Shown: positions 36,501-44,843, numbered from the stretch's first letter. The stretch is DNA of 64,000 bases from Azospirillum halopraeferens DSM 3675 (GCF_000429625.1 NZ_AUCF01000006.1:1-64000); one strand, 5' to 3'. Numbers and translations are program-made. Notes: generated from the letters alone by a model not told the origin.

Positions 36501-37207
36501 TCCAGGTCGTGGGTCCCCACCTGCGGTCGCACCGTCCCGTCGGTCCAGTTGCGCGTGGTGGTGAAATGGCGCGCCCGCCCGTCGACCACGCCGTAGCCGA
36601 CCCGGCTCGCTCCCAGGTGCCGGCCCAGCGCCTCCTCGGCAGCGGCGATGACATCGCGTGGATCCGAGAGGTGGCGCAGTCGCGCTTCGAAATCGAGATG
36701 GAAGGCGGTGCGGCGCCGGCTCTGCACGGTGCGCGTGGTTTCGAAAGCGGCGCAGAAGATGCCGGCGATTCGACCGTCGTCACCGGTGATCGGCGTGTAG
36801 GAGAAGGTGAACCAGGCGTCTTCCCGATAGCCCTGCCGTTCCATGGGGATCAGCAGGTCTTCGTGCCAGGAGGCCTCGCCGGCGAGGGTGCGCTCCACCA
36901 GCGGCCGAATGTGATCCCAGATGTCGCTCCACACCACGCGGAACGGCTGCCCCGGCTCCGGACGCCGGGCGCCGAAGATCGGCTCGTAGGCGTCGTTGTA
37001 GAGGAACGACAGTTCCGGACCCCATGCCACGAACATGGCCTGGCGTGAGGCGAGCATCAGGCTGACGACCGTTTGCAGGCTGCGCGGCCAGGTCGCGGGC
37101 CGGCCGAGCGGTGTCGCGGACCAATCATGGGCGCGCATGCGCGCGCCCATGGCGCCGCCGCCGGCCAGAACGTCGATGCCGGACCGCGGGATGGACTCAA
37201 TGGTCAT
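33503..37207 (-). CDS. Hybrid sensor histidine kinase with PAS, GAF and receiver domains
   Basis: 1234 residues from MTIESIPRSG, with a purine-rich stretch upstream. In order: an N-terminal PAS-like domain (LPAMFVAWGPELSFLYND region), a GAF domain, two PAS domains with PAC ends (GIFCEGSDVTEARLAED, VVGACYDITDRKRVEEEL), a second GAF domain (ERYMLYALSGAP, LAGLAAQAAVAMDNVRLF), a coiled coil, and HisKA with H845 in GGVAHDFNNLLQAL. The ATPase has FDPFFTTKEVGKGSGLGLA. The C-terminal receiver has phospho-acceptor D1131 in LLFSDVVMPG. No membrane segment is seen, so it senses a cytosolic signal. The last residues are encoded antisense to the transglutaminase gene. Confidence 0.9.
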   Translation of the reverse strand: MTIESIPRSGIDVLAGGGAMGARMRAHDWSATPLGRPATWPRSLQTVVSLMLASRQAMFVAWGPELSFLYNDAYEPIFGARRPEPGQPFRVVWSDIWDHIRPLVERTLAGEASWHEDLLIPMERQGYREDAWFTFSYTPITGDDGRIAGIFCAAFETTRTVQSRRRTAFHLDFEARLRHLSDPRDVIAAAEEALGRHLGASRVGYGVVDGRARHFTTTRNWTDGTVRPQVGTHDLEAFGTAVVATLRRGDTLVIHDAATDPRTDGPEPRAAFAALETASLITASLVKGGRMVAALYVHDRRPRRWTADEVALVEEVAERTWSAVERADAQSSLRRAYEALEAERRAVEAANARLAAEGDRLRDLFRQAPGFMCVLRGPDHVFELANAAYFRLVGRRDIVGKPVRRALPEVAGQGFFELLDRVYQSGEPFVGHAVPVRIDRRTGGPPQERFVTFVYQPIFDGAGRVTGIFCEGSDVTEARLAEDALRTSEERLRVAQNAAGIGTFELRADGTLAVSEEFCRLWGVAPRPLVPLDELAAHIHPEDRPRLNTLQPGAPPAEGPGYAEYRIIRPDTGEVRWMARRGETMPPGEGRPVRVVGACYDITDRKRVEEELRRRSHDLEVINRTGIAVAAELDMERLVQLVTDGGVAVTGAEFGAFFYNVVGDDGERYMLYALSGAPQEAFIGFPMPRNTAVFTPTFAGDGIVRSDDITRDPRYGLDAPHHGMPAGHLPVRSYLAVPVTSRSGEVLGGLFFGHSQPGVFTDRSEESLAGLAAQAAVAMDNVRLFRAAQSEILQRRTAEEQLRQLNEQLEERVTAEIAVRRQAEDHLRQAQKLEAVGQLTGGVAHDFNNLLQALSGCLTMIGRRSQEAGVRPLLEAGQQAVDRGAKLVQQLMAFARRESLRPEPIDLRDRVLALSALLERALRADIGLETRFSPGLWPILVDPTQFELALINLAVNARDAMPGGGHLTVEARNLTLGPGDPTGMEGEFVRFSVTDTGTGMPENVRTKAFDPFFTTKEVGKGSGLGLAQVYGMARQAGGTAWIESAPGRGTTVVLLLRRSADRPAAGPNSPPAAAVERTAGRMLLVEDDPVVASTVAAALEDAGWTVVRVTTADDALPLLSGDEPIDLLFSDVVMPGRLSGIDLAREARALRPGLPVVLTTGYSEGVAEAPGVRVLGKPYRIDDLTTVLREALAPPGSGHEDAAGQPSSGSTSTCTVNPWPAPPTSTPRIGLTSS

Positions 37208-37378
37208 GGGCCGCCGCCCCGTCCCTTCTCGTTCGCCTGCCGGCGGGATCGCGGTGCCGCCGCCCTCTGCATCGTCGGCACTGCTTAAGGCGGCGATCAT
37301 ACGGAGCGTCCGGGCACCGGTACAACCCGGACGCCCGCGCTCTTTGGGCGTAAGACCTTGGTTGGGCGGCGGTGCGGG

Positions 37379-37879
37379 CTACCGGGGCCGGCCGGCGAAC
37401 AGCGCGTCGGTCTCGTGGGCGAGAACGCCGCCCAGCAGCAGGTCGACCCGGTGGAACGGGGCCCGGGCGGCGAGTTCGGCGGCGCCGAGGGTGATCTGGT
37501 CGATGCCGCTGTCGCGGATGGCGGCGATCGAGGTGCCCCACACCACCCGCCGCACGCCGGCCCACACCAGGGCGCCCATGCACATGGGGCAGGGCTCCCC
37601 GGTGGTGTAGAGCGTCACCGCCTCCCAGCCCCGGTTGCCGTGGCGGGCGACGTAGTCGTTCATGGCCACCACCTCGCCATGCCACAGGGGATGCTGTGCC
37701 CCTGTGTTGACGCCCCTGGCGAGCACGGCCCCGTCCGCCGTCCGGACGATCACGGCGCCGAAGGGAAAGGCGGGGTTCCGCACCGCCTCGCCGATCGCCA
37801 GGCGCATGCATGCCTCGTGCATCGCCCGCTCGTGCGCCGGGCATTCGCCGGACGTCCGGACCGTCGGCGCGCTGCTCAC
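37379..37879 (-). CDS. Nucleoside/guanine deaminase-type zinc enzyme
   Basis: 166 residues of the cytidine-deaminase-like fold. Zinc ligands are in PLWHGEVVAMNDY (the His and the proton-shuttling Glu; HGE rather than the more common HAE) and TTGEPCPMCMGALVWAG (PCxxC). The chain length and a C-terminal tail fit guanine deaminase or a nucleoside deaminase better than the tRNA adenosine deaminase TadA. Its start overlaps the response-regulator stop by 4 bp, so a sensor kinase, regulator and deaminase form one operon. Confidence 0.83.
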   Translation of the reverse strand: MSSAPTVRTSGECPAHERAMHEACMRLAIGEAVRNPAFPFGAVIVRTADGAVLARGVNTGAQHPLWHGEVVAMNDYVARHGNRGWEAVTLYTTGEPCPMCMGALVWAGVRRVVWGTSIAAIRDSGIDQITLGAAELAARAPFHRVDLLLGGVLAHETDALFAGRPR

Positions 37880-38262
37880 AGCGCGTGCCGGGCCAGCAGG
37901 CGTTCCAGCGTATCGAGGATCATCTGCGGGCTCACCGGCTTGCGCAGCACTTCCAGCGGCTTCCAGGCGTCGCCCGTGATATCGTCGGCGTTCCCGTCCA
38001 GGGACAGGAAGCCGGTCATGACCACCAGCGGCAGGCCGGGGTCCCGGCGCCGCAGCTCGCGGATCAGGGCGTGCCCGTCCATGCGCGGCATCCGCAGATC
38101 GGTGATCACCAGGTCGGCCGGGTCGGCCTGCAGGCGTTCCATGGCGTCGAGCCCGTCGACGGCCAGTGTCACCCGGTATCCCTTGCGCGACAGAAAGTCC
38201 TCGATCGCCATGGCGGCGAGCGGTTCGTCCTCGGCGACCAGGACATGGACGGTTTCAGCCAT
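37876..38262 (-). CDS. Single-domain response regulator (CheY-like)
   Basis: 128 residues, a receiver only. The acidic pocket is AEDEP, phospho-acceptor D55 lies in LVITDLRMPRMDG, and the conserved Lys is in VLRKPVSP. There is no output domain, so it must pass the signal by protein contact or phosphotransfer. It overlaps the kinase gene by 8 bp and the deaminase gene by 4 bp, so it is the cognate partner of the ethylene-receptor-like kinase. Confidence 0.9.
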   Translation of the reverse strand: MAETVHVLVAEDEPLAAMAIEDFLSRKGYRVTLAVDGLDAMERLQADPADLVITDLRMPRMDGHALIRELRRRDPGLPLVVMTGFLSLDGNADDITGDAWKPLEVLRKPVSPQMILDTLERLLARHAL

Positions 38263-39826
38263 GGGCAACCTCCGCCTTGCTTCCGGCCGGCCGCACGACC
38301 GGCAGGGTGATGGTGAAGCGCACGCCGCGCTGCCCGTCCCCATGTTCGAGGTTCTGCGCCTCGATCCGGCCGCCCATGGCGTCGACGATCCCAAAGCCGA
38401 TGGACAGGCCGAGGCCGGTTCCCTTCCCGACCTCCTTGGTGGTGAAGAAGGGGTCGAAAATCCGCGGCAAATTTGACTCCGGTATGCCACCCCCGGTGTC
38501 GCTGACTGTAATCCTGACATGGTCCGCCGCAGCGTCGGCGTCCACCTCCACAGCGATGCGCCCGCCGCGGCCCTGTTCCCGAATGGCGTCGTAGGCGTTG
38601 GACAACAGGTTCAGCACGACCTGTTCGAGTTGGAGCGGCCGTCCGAGCACGAGGACCGGTCCCCCGGGCTCCCCGCCGTCCGGCCCGGTGGAGACGGCGA
38701 TGCCCTCCAGGGCGTATTGGTTGCGCACCAGGTCCACGGCCGAGCGGACGCACGGCGCGGGATCGAACGGCTCGGCCCCGCCGCGATCCCGGCGGGCGAA
38801 GGTGCGCATGTGGTCGATGATGCGGCCCATGCGCTCGGTCTGTTCGGCCGCCAGCGTCAGCACCTTTTCGGTGCGCGCGGCGTCCAGCGTCCCTTCCCGC
38901 AGACGGGAGAGTGCGTTCTCGGCCCAGATACGGATGATGTTGAGGGGCTGGCTCATCTCGTGCGCCATGCCGGCGGCGAGCGTCCCCAGCGTCGCCAGCT
39001 TCGAAGCCTGCTCGAGCTCCTCTTGCAGGCGCTTGCGCTCGGTGATGTCACGGGCGCTGCCGAGAAGCTGCACGACACGCCCAGAGACGTCCCGGACGGG
39101 AACCAGCACGGTGTGCCACACCCGGCGGCCGACCGGCAGATCCAGCACCTCCTCGTAGTCGATCGGCCCGCCGGCGGCGACGCAGGCGGTGTAGCGCTCC
39201 ACGACAGCCGTGGCCGTGGCGGGCGGCAGCACATCCTCCACCAGGCGGCCACAGATGCGGGCCGGATCGAGGCCGGTGGCGCGGGCATGGACGGGGTTCA
39301 GCGTGTCCAGGGCGAACCGGCCGTCCGGCCGGACGGTCACCACGAACAGTCCCTCGGCCAGGTTGTTGAAGAAGCCGGTGTAGCGCTCCTCCGCCGCACG
39401 CCGCTCGGCAATCTCCCGCTGAAGCGCGGCGTTGGTGATGGCGAGCTGGCGCGGGCTGGGGAGGGCGAGGGCGCGGGGCATCAGCAGCCACAGGGCGGCG
39501 GCGGTCAGCACGGACACCGCCGCCGTCACGGCCTTGACCACCCCCTCCAGGGCGTAATCGGGGTTCCACAGCGTCCAGATGCCGAAGAAATGGGTGGTCC
39601 CGCAAGCCAGGATGAAGGCAGCGAACAGCCAGAACACCCAACTGAACGCAACGTCGCGGCGGCGCCACACGAAATAGACCAGGGCAACGGGGATCGAATA
39701 GTAGGCAAGCCCCGTCAGCGCATCGGCGCCGACGTGCAGCGCCAGGAGATCGGGGCGCCAGAGCAGGCACACGCCATGCGGCATATAGGCGCTGCTGTCG
39801 AACCAAGACGCGACCCCCGCCAGCAT
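38255..39826 (-). CDS. Histidine kinase with ethylene-receptor-like membrane domain
   Basis: 523 residues. Residues 18-115 hold three or four membrane helices of the plant ETR1 type: ALTGLAYYSIPVALVYFV and FILACGTTHFFGIWTLW. D35, Y42, I45, P46, I72, C75 and H79 correspond to ETR1 D25, Y32, I35, P36, I62, C65 and H69, the ethylene- and copper-binding set. The N-terminal disulfide cysteines of ETR1 are absent. A PAS domain (about 145-260), a coiled coil, HisKA with H289 (GMAHEMSQPLNII) and an ATPase (FDPFFTTKEVGKGTGLGLS) follow. It probably senses a copper-bound small ligand, ethylene being the obvious candidate in a plant-associated organism. Confidence 0.9.
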   Translation of the reverse strand: MLAGVASWFDSSAYMPHGVCLLWRPDLLALHVGADALTGLAYYSIPVALVYFVWRRRDVAFSWVFWLFAAFILACGTTHFFGIWTLWNPDYALEGVVKAVTAAVSVLTAAALWLLMPRALALPSPRQLAITNAALQREIAERRAAEERYTGFFNNLAEGLFVVTVRPDGRFALDTLNPVHARATGLDPARICGRLVEDVLPPATATAVVERYTACVAAGGPIDYEEVLDLPVGRRVWHTVLVPVRDVSGRVVQLLGSARDITERKRLQEELEQASKLATLGTLAAGMAHEMSQPLNIIRIWAENALSRLREGTLDAARTEKVLTLAAEQTERMGRIIDHMRTFARRDRGGAEPFDPAPCVRSAVDLVRNQYALEGIAVSTGPDGGEPGGPVLVLGRPLQLEQVVLNLLSNAYDAIREQGRGGRIAVEVDADAAADHVRITVSDTGGGIPESNLPRIFDPFFTTKEVGKGTGLGLSIGFGIVDAMGGRIEAQNLEHGDGQRGVRFTITLPVVRPAGSKAEVAHG

Positions 39827-39951
39827 TCGCCCTCTCCCACCGTCCCGTTCCGCTATACGTGTCACGCTCTTCCACGGACGGTGGGTTGTCAATCGGCCAT
39901 TCGCCAACGGGGCGGAGGCCGGGCGGGAAAGCCGCCAACAGATTGAAAACA

Positions 39952-40536
39952 TCACACTCTGAGCAATGAACGGGCCTTTTTCAGCGCAACCTCGAAGGGC
40001 AGCGATTCCACCATGGCCACGCCGTCCAGACGGGCGCACGCCGCGCTCACCGCCGCGTGCTCCGCCGTCACCTTGCGGGTCAGGGCCGGCAGGCTGCCAC
40101 GCCCGGCGCGCCGGCGGGTGGCCAGGGCCCGGGCGCTGCGCTCGATCGAAACATCCAGGCGGAAGACGTGAAGGGGATGGTGGCGGGCGAAGTCTGCCGA
40201 CAGCTCGTACTCCGCGCTCAGCAGCAGCCCCTCCAGCAGGACGTCGTGGCCGCCGGCGGTGAGGTCTGCCGACAGGCGAAAGGCTTCCGCCAGGCCGCCG
40301 TCGCGCTGGCCGATGGTGTCGCAACCGCCGCGCACGCCCCGGTATTCCCCCAGCACCACGAGGGGCCGGCCGCCGCGGGGGTGGGGCAGCCGATAGGCGA
40401 TCGGGCGCTCCCGCCCCCGGAGGTAGAGCGTCTCGACCCCCGTCCCCTCCGGCCAGCCGTAGGCCGCGAGAATGCGCCGCGCGAACGTAGTCTTGCCGGA
40501 GCCCGCGGTGCCGCGCGGATTGATGACGATGGCCAT
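39952..40536 (-). CDS. P-loop ATP-binding protein, kinase-like, function unknown
   Basis: 194 residues with a Walker A motif at the very N-terminus (RGTAGSGKTTFARRI, G9 to T17) and a possible Walker B in GGHDVLLEGLLLSAE. The size and layout resemble small nucleoside/phospho-sugar kinases or phage-type kinases, but no substrate motif is recognisable. A conserved-looking YLRGRERPIAYRLPHPRGGR segment near residue 40 may bind the substrate. It lies alone between the ethylene-type kinase and prfC. Confidence 0.7.
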   Translation of the reverse strand: MAIVINPRGTAGSGKTTFARRILAAYGWPEGTGVETLYLRGRERPIAYRLPHPRGGRPLVVLGEYRGVRGGCDTIGQRDGGLAEAFRLSADLTAGGHDVLLEGLLLSAEYELSADFARHHPLHVFRLDVSIERSARALATRRRAGRGSLPALTRKVTAEHAAVSAACARLDGVAMVESLPFEVALKKARSLLRV

Positions 40537-40666
40537 GGCTGTCTTCCCCCTTCACCGGATGCGCCGCCGGCACCGTTCCATGCCGGCGGCATGGGGAATC
40601 CAACCATTCCATCTGTTCACGATAAAGCGAGATCGGGGCGGTGCTCCGGAAATCGCAAGTGGCGCC

Positions 40667-42274
40667 TCAAGCCGCGGTCTGCACCTTCCGGTTCTGCTCC
40701 CGCGTCTTCAGGAAGCGCAGGGCCGGATAATCCTCCTGTGCCCGGTTGAGGTGCCAGGCGTTGCGGGCCAGGAAGACCAGGGCCCCGTCGTGGTCCTCGG
40801 CCATGGCCGAGCGGTTGAGGTCCATGAACTTCTCGAGCTGGGCGCGGTCGTCCGTCTCGATCCAGCGCGCGGCGTCGACGCCGGCCCCCTCGAAACGGGC
40901 GGAGAGGCCGTACTCCGCCTCGATGCGGGCGGCCAGCACCTCGAACTGGAGCTGGCCGACCACGCCGACCACCCAGTCGGCGCCGCTCAACGGCTTGAAC
41001 ACCTGGCTGGCACCCTCTTCGGCGAAGTGCTCCAGCGCCTTGCGCAGGTGCTTGACCCGCATGGGGTCGTCCAGGCGCACGCGCTGCAGCAGTTCCGGCG
41101 CGAAGCTGGGTACGCCGGTGAAGCGCAGGTCCTCCCCCTCGGTCAGCGTGTCGCCGATGCGCAGACTGCCGTGGTTGGGAATGCCGATGATGTCGCCGGG
41201 CCAGGCCTCCTCCGCCAGTTCGCGGTCGCGGGCCAGGAAGAGGACGGCGTTGTTGACCGCCAGCGTCTTGCCCGAACGCATGTGCTTCAGCTTGGCACCC
41301 CGGCGGAACTTGCCGGAGCACAGGCGCACGAAGGCGATGCGGTCGCGGTGGTTGGGGTCCATGTTGGCCTGGACCTTGAACACGAAGCCGGTAACCTTCT
41401 CCTCGTCCGGCTGCACCGTGCGCGGCTCGGCCGGCTGCGGGCGCGGCGGCGGCGCCTTCTCGGCCAGGCCGCGCAGCAGCTCACGCACGCCGAAGTTGTT
41501 AATGGCGGAGCCGAAGTAGATCGGCGTCATGTGGCCGGCACGGTAGGAGTCCAGGTCGAACTCCGGCATCAGGCCGCGGGCCATCTCCACCTCCTCGCGC
41601 AGCCGGGCGACGGCGTGGGCGGGCAGCAGTTCGTCCAGCTTGGGATCGTCCAGGCCGTGGCATTCGATGCCTTCGGACAGGACGTCGCCCTGCGTGCGGT
41701 CCATCAGGATGAGCTGGTCGCGGATCAGGTCGTAGCAGCCCAGGAAGTCGCGGCCCATGCCGATGGGCCAGCTCGCCGGTGTAACGTCGAGCTGCAGGTC
41801 CTGCTCGATCTCCGAGATCAGCTCGAAGGGATCGCGAGCCTCGCGGTCCATCTTGTTGACGAAGGTCACGATGGGCACGTCGCGCAGGCGGCACACCTCG
41901 AACAGCTTTCGGGTCTGGCTCTCGATGCCCTTGGCGCCGTCGATCACCATGACCGCGCTGTCTACGGCGGTGAGCGTGCGGTAGGTGTCCTCCGAGAAAT
42001 CCTCGTGGCCCGGCGTGTCCAGCAGGTTGAAGGTGCGGCCGTCGTAGTCGAACGTCATCACCGACGCGGTCACGGAGATGCCGCGTTCACGCTCCACCTT
42101 CATCCAGTCCGAGCGCGCGCGGCGCTGTTCGCCCCGCGCCTTGACGGCGCCGGCCAACTGGATGGCACCGCCGAACAGCAGCAGCTTCTCGGTCAGTGTG
42201 GTCTTTCCGGCGTCCGGGTGCGCGATGATGGCAAAGGTCCGGCGCCGGGAAACGGCATCCTGAAGTCCGGACAT
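40667..42274 (-). CDS. prfC: Peptide chain release factor 3
   Basis: 535 residues, the standard RF3 length. RF3 is a translational GTPase that removes RF1/RF2 from the ribosome after termination. G1 is AHPDAGKTT (residues 18-26), switch 2 LLDTPGHEDFSEDTYR, G4 FVNKMDRE. Domain II (FKVQANMDPNHRDRIAFVR) and the RF3-specific C-terminal domain (WVVGVVGQLQFEVLAARI) are present. RF3 is distinguished from EF-G by these and by its shorter length. Confidence 0.97.
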   Translation of the reverse strand: MSGLQDAVSRRRTFAIIAHPDAGKTTLTEKLLLFGGAIQLAGAVKARGEQRRARSDWMKVERERGISVTASVMTFDYDGRTFNLLDTPGHEDFSEDTYRTLTAVDSAVMVIDGAKGIESQTRKLFEVCRLRDVPIVTFVNKMDREARDPFELISEIEQDLQLDVTPASWPIGMGRDFLGCYDLIRDQLILMDRTQGDVLSEGIECHGLDDPKLDELLPAHAVARLREEVEMARGLMPEFDLDSYRAGHMTPIYFGSAINNFGVRELLRGLAEKAPPPRPQPAEPRTVQPDEEKVTGFVFKVQANMDPNHRDRIAFVRLCSGKFRRGAKLKHMRSGKTLAVNNAVLFLARDRELAEEAWPGDIIGIPNHGSLRIGDTLTEGEDLRFTGVPSFAPELLQRVRLDDPMRVKHLRKALEHFAEEGASQVFKPLSGADWVVGVVGQLQFEVLAARIEAEYGLSARFEGAGVDAARWIETDDRAQLEKFMDLNRSAMAEDHDGALVFLARNAWHLNRAQEDYPALRFLKTREQNRKVQTAA

Positions 42275-42414
42275 GCCTGATCCCTCGATGTGCGTGATGA
42301 TCTCAACAGAACACGCGCGGCGACCGTCCGGCCACCGCGCGCGCCATGCCGCCCCCTACATAGCAATGCGGCGGCCGCGATTCCAGCACAACGCGACGGC
42401 CGGACGGCCCCCGT

Positions 42415-43605
42415 TCAGCGGACCGCTTCCGGTCGCAACCGTTCGACCGCCTCGGCGACGGGCATCACCATGGCGCCGTCCGAGGGCAACCGCCGCAGGG
42501 CCACGGTCCCGGCCGCCGCCTCCCGCGCTCCGACCGCCAGCAGGACGGGGATGCCGGCCTCGCGGGCCTCGGCTGCCTTGCGCGACAGCCGTTCCGGCCG
42601 GTCGTCGAGGACAGCCCGGAGCCCTGCATCGTCGAGCGCCGCGACGACGGTGCGGGCGTAGTCCGCCTGAGCCTCGCCGACCGACGCGACGACGACCTGG
42701 TCGGGCGCCAGCCACAGCGGCAGGCGACCGTTGTGATGCTCCAGCAGCATGCCGATGAAGCGTTCCAGACTGCCGAGCACGGCGTGGTGGATCATCACCG
42801 GCCGCACCCGCCGGTTGGCCGCATCGGTGTAGGCGACATCCAGCCGCTCCGGCAGGACCATGTCGAGCTGGATGGTGCCGCACTGCCAGTCGCGGCCCTG
42901 GCGGTCGCGCAGCACGAACTCCAGCTTCGGCCCGTAGAACGCCCCCTCCCCCGGCTGCACGCGCACGTCCAGCCCGGCAGCCTGCGCAGCCGCCGCGAGC
43001 ATCGCCTCGGCCCGGTCCCACAGCGCGTCGGAACCGGCGCGCACCGCGGGCCGGGTGGAGAAGCCGACGCGCACGTCGTCGAAGCCGTAGTCGGCATAGG
43101 TGGCGTTCAGCAGCCGGCAGAACCGCGCGACCTCCTCCTCGACCTGCTCCTCGGCGCAGAAGATGTGGGCGTCGTCCTGGGTGAAGGCGCGGGTGCGCAT
43201 CAGGCCCTGGAGCGCGCCCGACGGTTCGTAGCGGTGACAAACGCCGAACTCGCAATAGCGCACCGGCAGGTCGCGGAAGGACCGCACCCGCTTGTTGAAG
43301 ATCTGGATGTGGCCGGGGCAGCTCATCGGCTTCAGCGCCAGGCTCCGCTCCCCGTCGGTGAAGGCGAACATCGCATCGCCGAACTTGTCCCAGTGCCCGC
43401 TGCGTTCCCACAGGGAGCGGGAGAGGAGCTGGGGGGTGATCACCTCGGCAAAGCCGGCGCGGCGCATGCGCCGGCGGATGTCCGCTTCGATCAGGCGGTA
43501 GAGGATGGCGCCGCGCGGGTGCCAGAAGACGACGCCCGGTCCTTCCTCCTGCTGGTGGAAGAGGTCGAGGCGGTTGGCGATGGCGCGGTGGTCGTTGTGG
43601 TCCAT
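42415..43605 (-). CDS. thrS: Short threonyl-tRNA synthetase: catalytic and anticodon domains only
   Basis: 396 residues against about 640 for a full ThrRS. The TGS (N1) and editing (N2) domains are missing. The class II core is intact: motif 2 HRYEPSGALQGLMRTRAF, and motif 3 near LGSLERFIGMLLEH. Zinc ligands C96, H147 and H273 have exactly the spacing of E. coli C334, H385 and H511. The C-terminal anticodon-binding domain runs from about 300. The gene is preceded by a Thr-rich leader ORF and terminator hairpin, so it is probably induced when charged tRNA-Thr is scarce. It resembles editing-free second ThrRS copies known in some cyanobacteria. A full-length thrS may exist elsewhere. Confidence 0.9.
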   Translation of the reverse strand: MDHNDHRAIANRLDLFHQQEEGPGVVFWHPRGAILYRLIEADIRRRMRRAGFAEVITPQLLSRSLWERSGHWDKFGDAMFAFTDGERSLALKPMSCPGHIQIFNKRVRSFRDLPVRYCEFGVCHRYEPSGALQGLMRTRAFTQDDAHIFCAEEQVEEEVARFCRLLNATYADYGFDDVRVGFSTRPAVRAGSDALWDRAEAMLAAAAQAAGLDVRVQPGEGAFYGPKLEFVLRDRQGRDWQCGTIQLDMVLPERLDVAYTDAANRRVRPVMIHHAVLGSLERFIGMLLEHHNGRLPLWLAPDQVVVASVGEAQADYARTVVAALDDAGLRAVLDDRPERLSRKAAEAREAGIPVLLAVGAREAAAGTVALRRLPSDGAMVMPVAEAVERLRPEAVR

Positions 43606-43665
43606 TTCGGGTCTCCGTGGATGGGGTGGCGCGGCATGACCGGCGGACGGAGGCCCTGGAATGGC

Positions 43666-43699
43666 AAAGGCCCCGTCCGGTGGGTCCGGCGGGGCCTTT
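43666..43699 (-). terminator. Attenuator terminator hairpin of short thrS
   Basis: A 10-bp outer stem (AAAGGCCCCG at 43666-43675 with 43690-43699) and a 4-bp inner stem with one bulge, 18 bases past the leader stop codon and 61 bases before thrS. It is nearly the same as the hairpin before asd. On the RNA the GGCGGGCC of the leader can pair with its proximal GGCCCCGCC arm (one bulge), giving an antiterminator. The T run is only three bases. Confidence 0.7.
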
Positions 43700-43716
43700 G
43701 GATCGATGGGACGCGC

Positions 43717-43815
43717 TTACCGCATGCGCGCACCGTCGCCCGGCGGCCCGCCGGAGCGGGTCGTCGTGGCCGTCGTCGGGACGGCGGCGGGGGCGAAGGC
43801 GGCGATGCGGTTCAC
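43717..43815 (-). CDS. Threonine-rich leader peptide of short thrS
   Basis: A 32-codon ORF with GTG start whose RBS GAGG overlaps the asd stop codon (TGAGG), so it may be coupled to asd translation. Residues 14-19 are TTATTT, followed by RSGGP at 20-24. The run uses ACG and ACC codons. When Thr-tRNA is low, a ribosome stalled here would leave the GGCGGGCC stretch free to pair with the proximal hairpin arm and block termination. Its counterpart before asd has the same plan. Confidence 0.72.
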   Translation of the reverse strand: MNRIAAFAPAAVPTTATTTRSGGPPGDGARMR

Positions 43816-43823
43816 GGGCGGCC

Positions 43824-44843
43824 TCAGAGCGACAGTTCGGCGATTTGCACGGCGTTGAGGGCGGCGCCCTTGAGGAGCTGGTCGCCGCAGACGAACAGGT
43901 CAAGGCCATGGTCGCCGAACACCAGGTTGGTGCGGATGCGGCCGACCTCCACGTCGAACTGGCCGGTGGCGGTCAGCGGCATGGGGTACACGCCGTCCGC
44001 CGGCACGTCGGCAACCTTGACGCCGGGCGCATCGGCCAGCACGCGCCGCGCCGCATCGGGGGTCACCGGCTCGATCGTCTCGACGGTGATGGCCTCGGAA
44101 TGGGCGCGGTAGGTGGGGATGCGCACGGCGGTGCAGCTCACCGGCAGGTCCGGCAGGCCGAGGATCTTCCGGGTCTCCCAGGTAACCTTCATCTCTTCCT
44201 TGGTGTAGCCGTTCTCCTGGAAGGCGTCGATCTGGGGGATCAGGTTGAAGGGGATGGGGTGGCGGAAGACGGCGTTGGTGACCGGCTTGCCGTCGAGCTG
44301 GTTGCGGGTCTGCTCCTCCAGCTCGGCCATGCCCTCGGCACCGGCGCCGCTGGTGGCCTGGTAGGTGGAGACGATGACACGCTTCAGGCCGAACGCCTTG
44401 TGCAGCGGCCCCAGGGCGACCACGGCGATGGCGGTGGTGCAGTTGGGGTTGGCGATCAGGCGGCCGCCGCCGGCAAAGGCGTGGGCGTTGATCTCCGGCA
44501 CGATCAGCGGGATCTCCGGGTCGTAGCGGAAGGCGGAGGAGTTGTCGATCACCAGCGGCCCGGCGGCGGCGATAGCCGGGGCGTGTTCCTTGGCGAAATC
44601 GCCGGACACGGCGAGCAGCACGACGTCGCAGTCCGCCACCTTGTCGACCGAGAACTCCTGCAGGGTGATCGCCCCGTAGGGGGTGTCGAACACCTTGCCG
44701 GCGCTGCGGCCGGACGCCAGCAGGCGCAGCTCGCCCACCGGGAAGTTGCGCTTGTGCAGGACGTCGATCATCTCGCGCCCGACGGCGCCGGTGGCACCGA
44801 CGATGGCGACCTTGCGGGGGGCGGGGGAACTGGCGGCAGACAT
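43824..44843 (-). CDS. asd: Aspartate-semialdehyde dehydrogenase
   Basis: 339 residues. It reduces beta-aspartyl phosphate to aspartate semialdehyde with NADPH, the branch point to threonine, methionine, lysine and diaminopimelate. The nucleotide loop is [11 protein letters not shown] (residues 15-25). Catalytic C135 lies in [14 protein letters not shown], and a substrate His in [12 protein letters not shown]. Length and start match the family. A Thr-rich leader ORF and attenuator hairpin precede it, which suits a threonine-family gene. Its stop codon sits 9 bases before the leader ORF of the short thrS. Confidence 0.97.
   Translation of the reverse strand: MSAASSPAPRKVAIVGATGAVGREMIDVLHKRNFPVGELRLLASGRSAGKVFDTPYGAITLQEFSVDKVADCDVVLLAVSGDFAKEHAPAIAAAGPLVIDNSSAFRYDPEIPLIVPEINAHAFAGGGRLIANPNCTTAIAVVALGPLHKAFGLKRVIVSTYQATSGAGAEGMAELEEQTRNQLDGKPVTNAVFRHPIPFNLIPQIDAFQENGYTKEEMKVTWETRKILGLPDLPVSCTAVRIPTYRAHSEAITVETIEPVTPDAARRVLADAPGVKVADVPADGVYPMPLTATGQFDVEVGRIRTNLVFGDHGLDLFVCGDQLLKGAALNAVQIAELSL

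Noticed and set aside
32819..37048. A plus-strand open frame of about 1400 codons.
   Set aside because: It is antisense to the hybrid kinase, which has clear domain motifs on the minus strand.
42415..43605. Reading the short thrS as a truncated pseudogene.
   Set aside because: The core is complete, zinc ligands are intact, the start has a leader and attenuator, and no remnant of the missing domains lies upstream.
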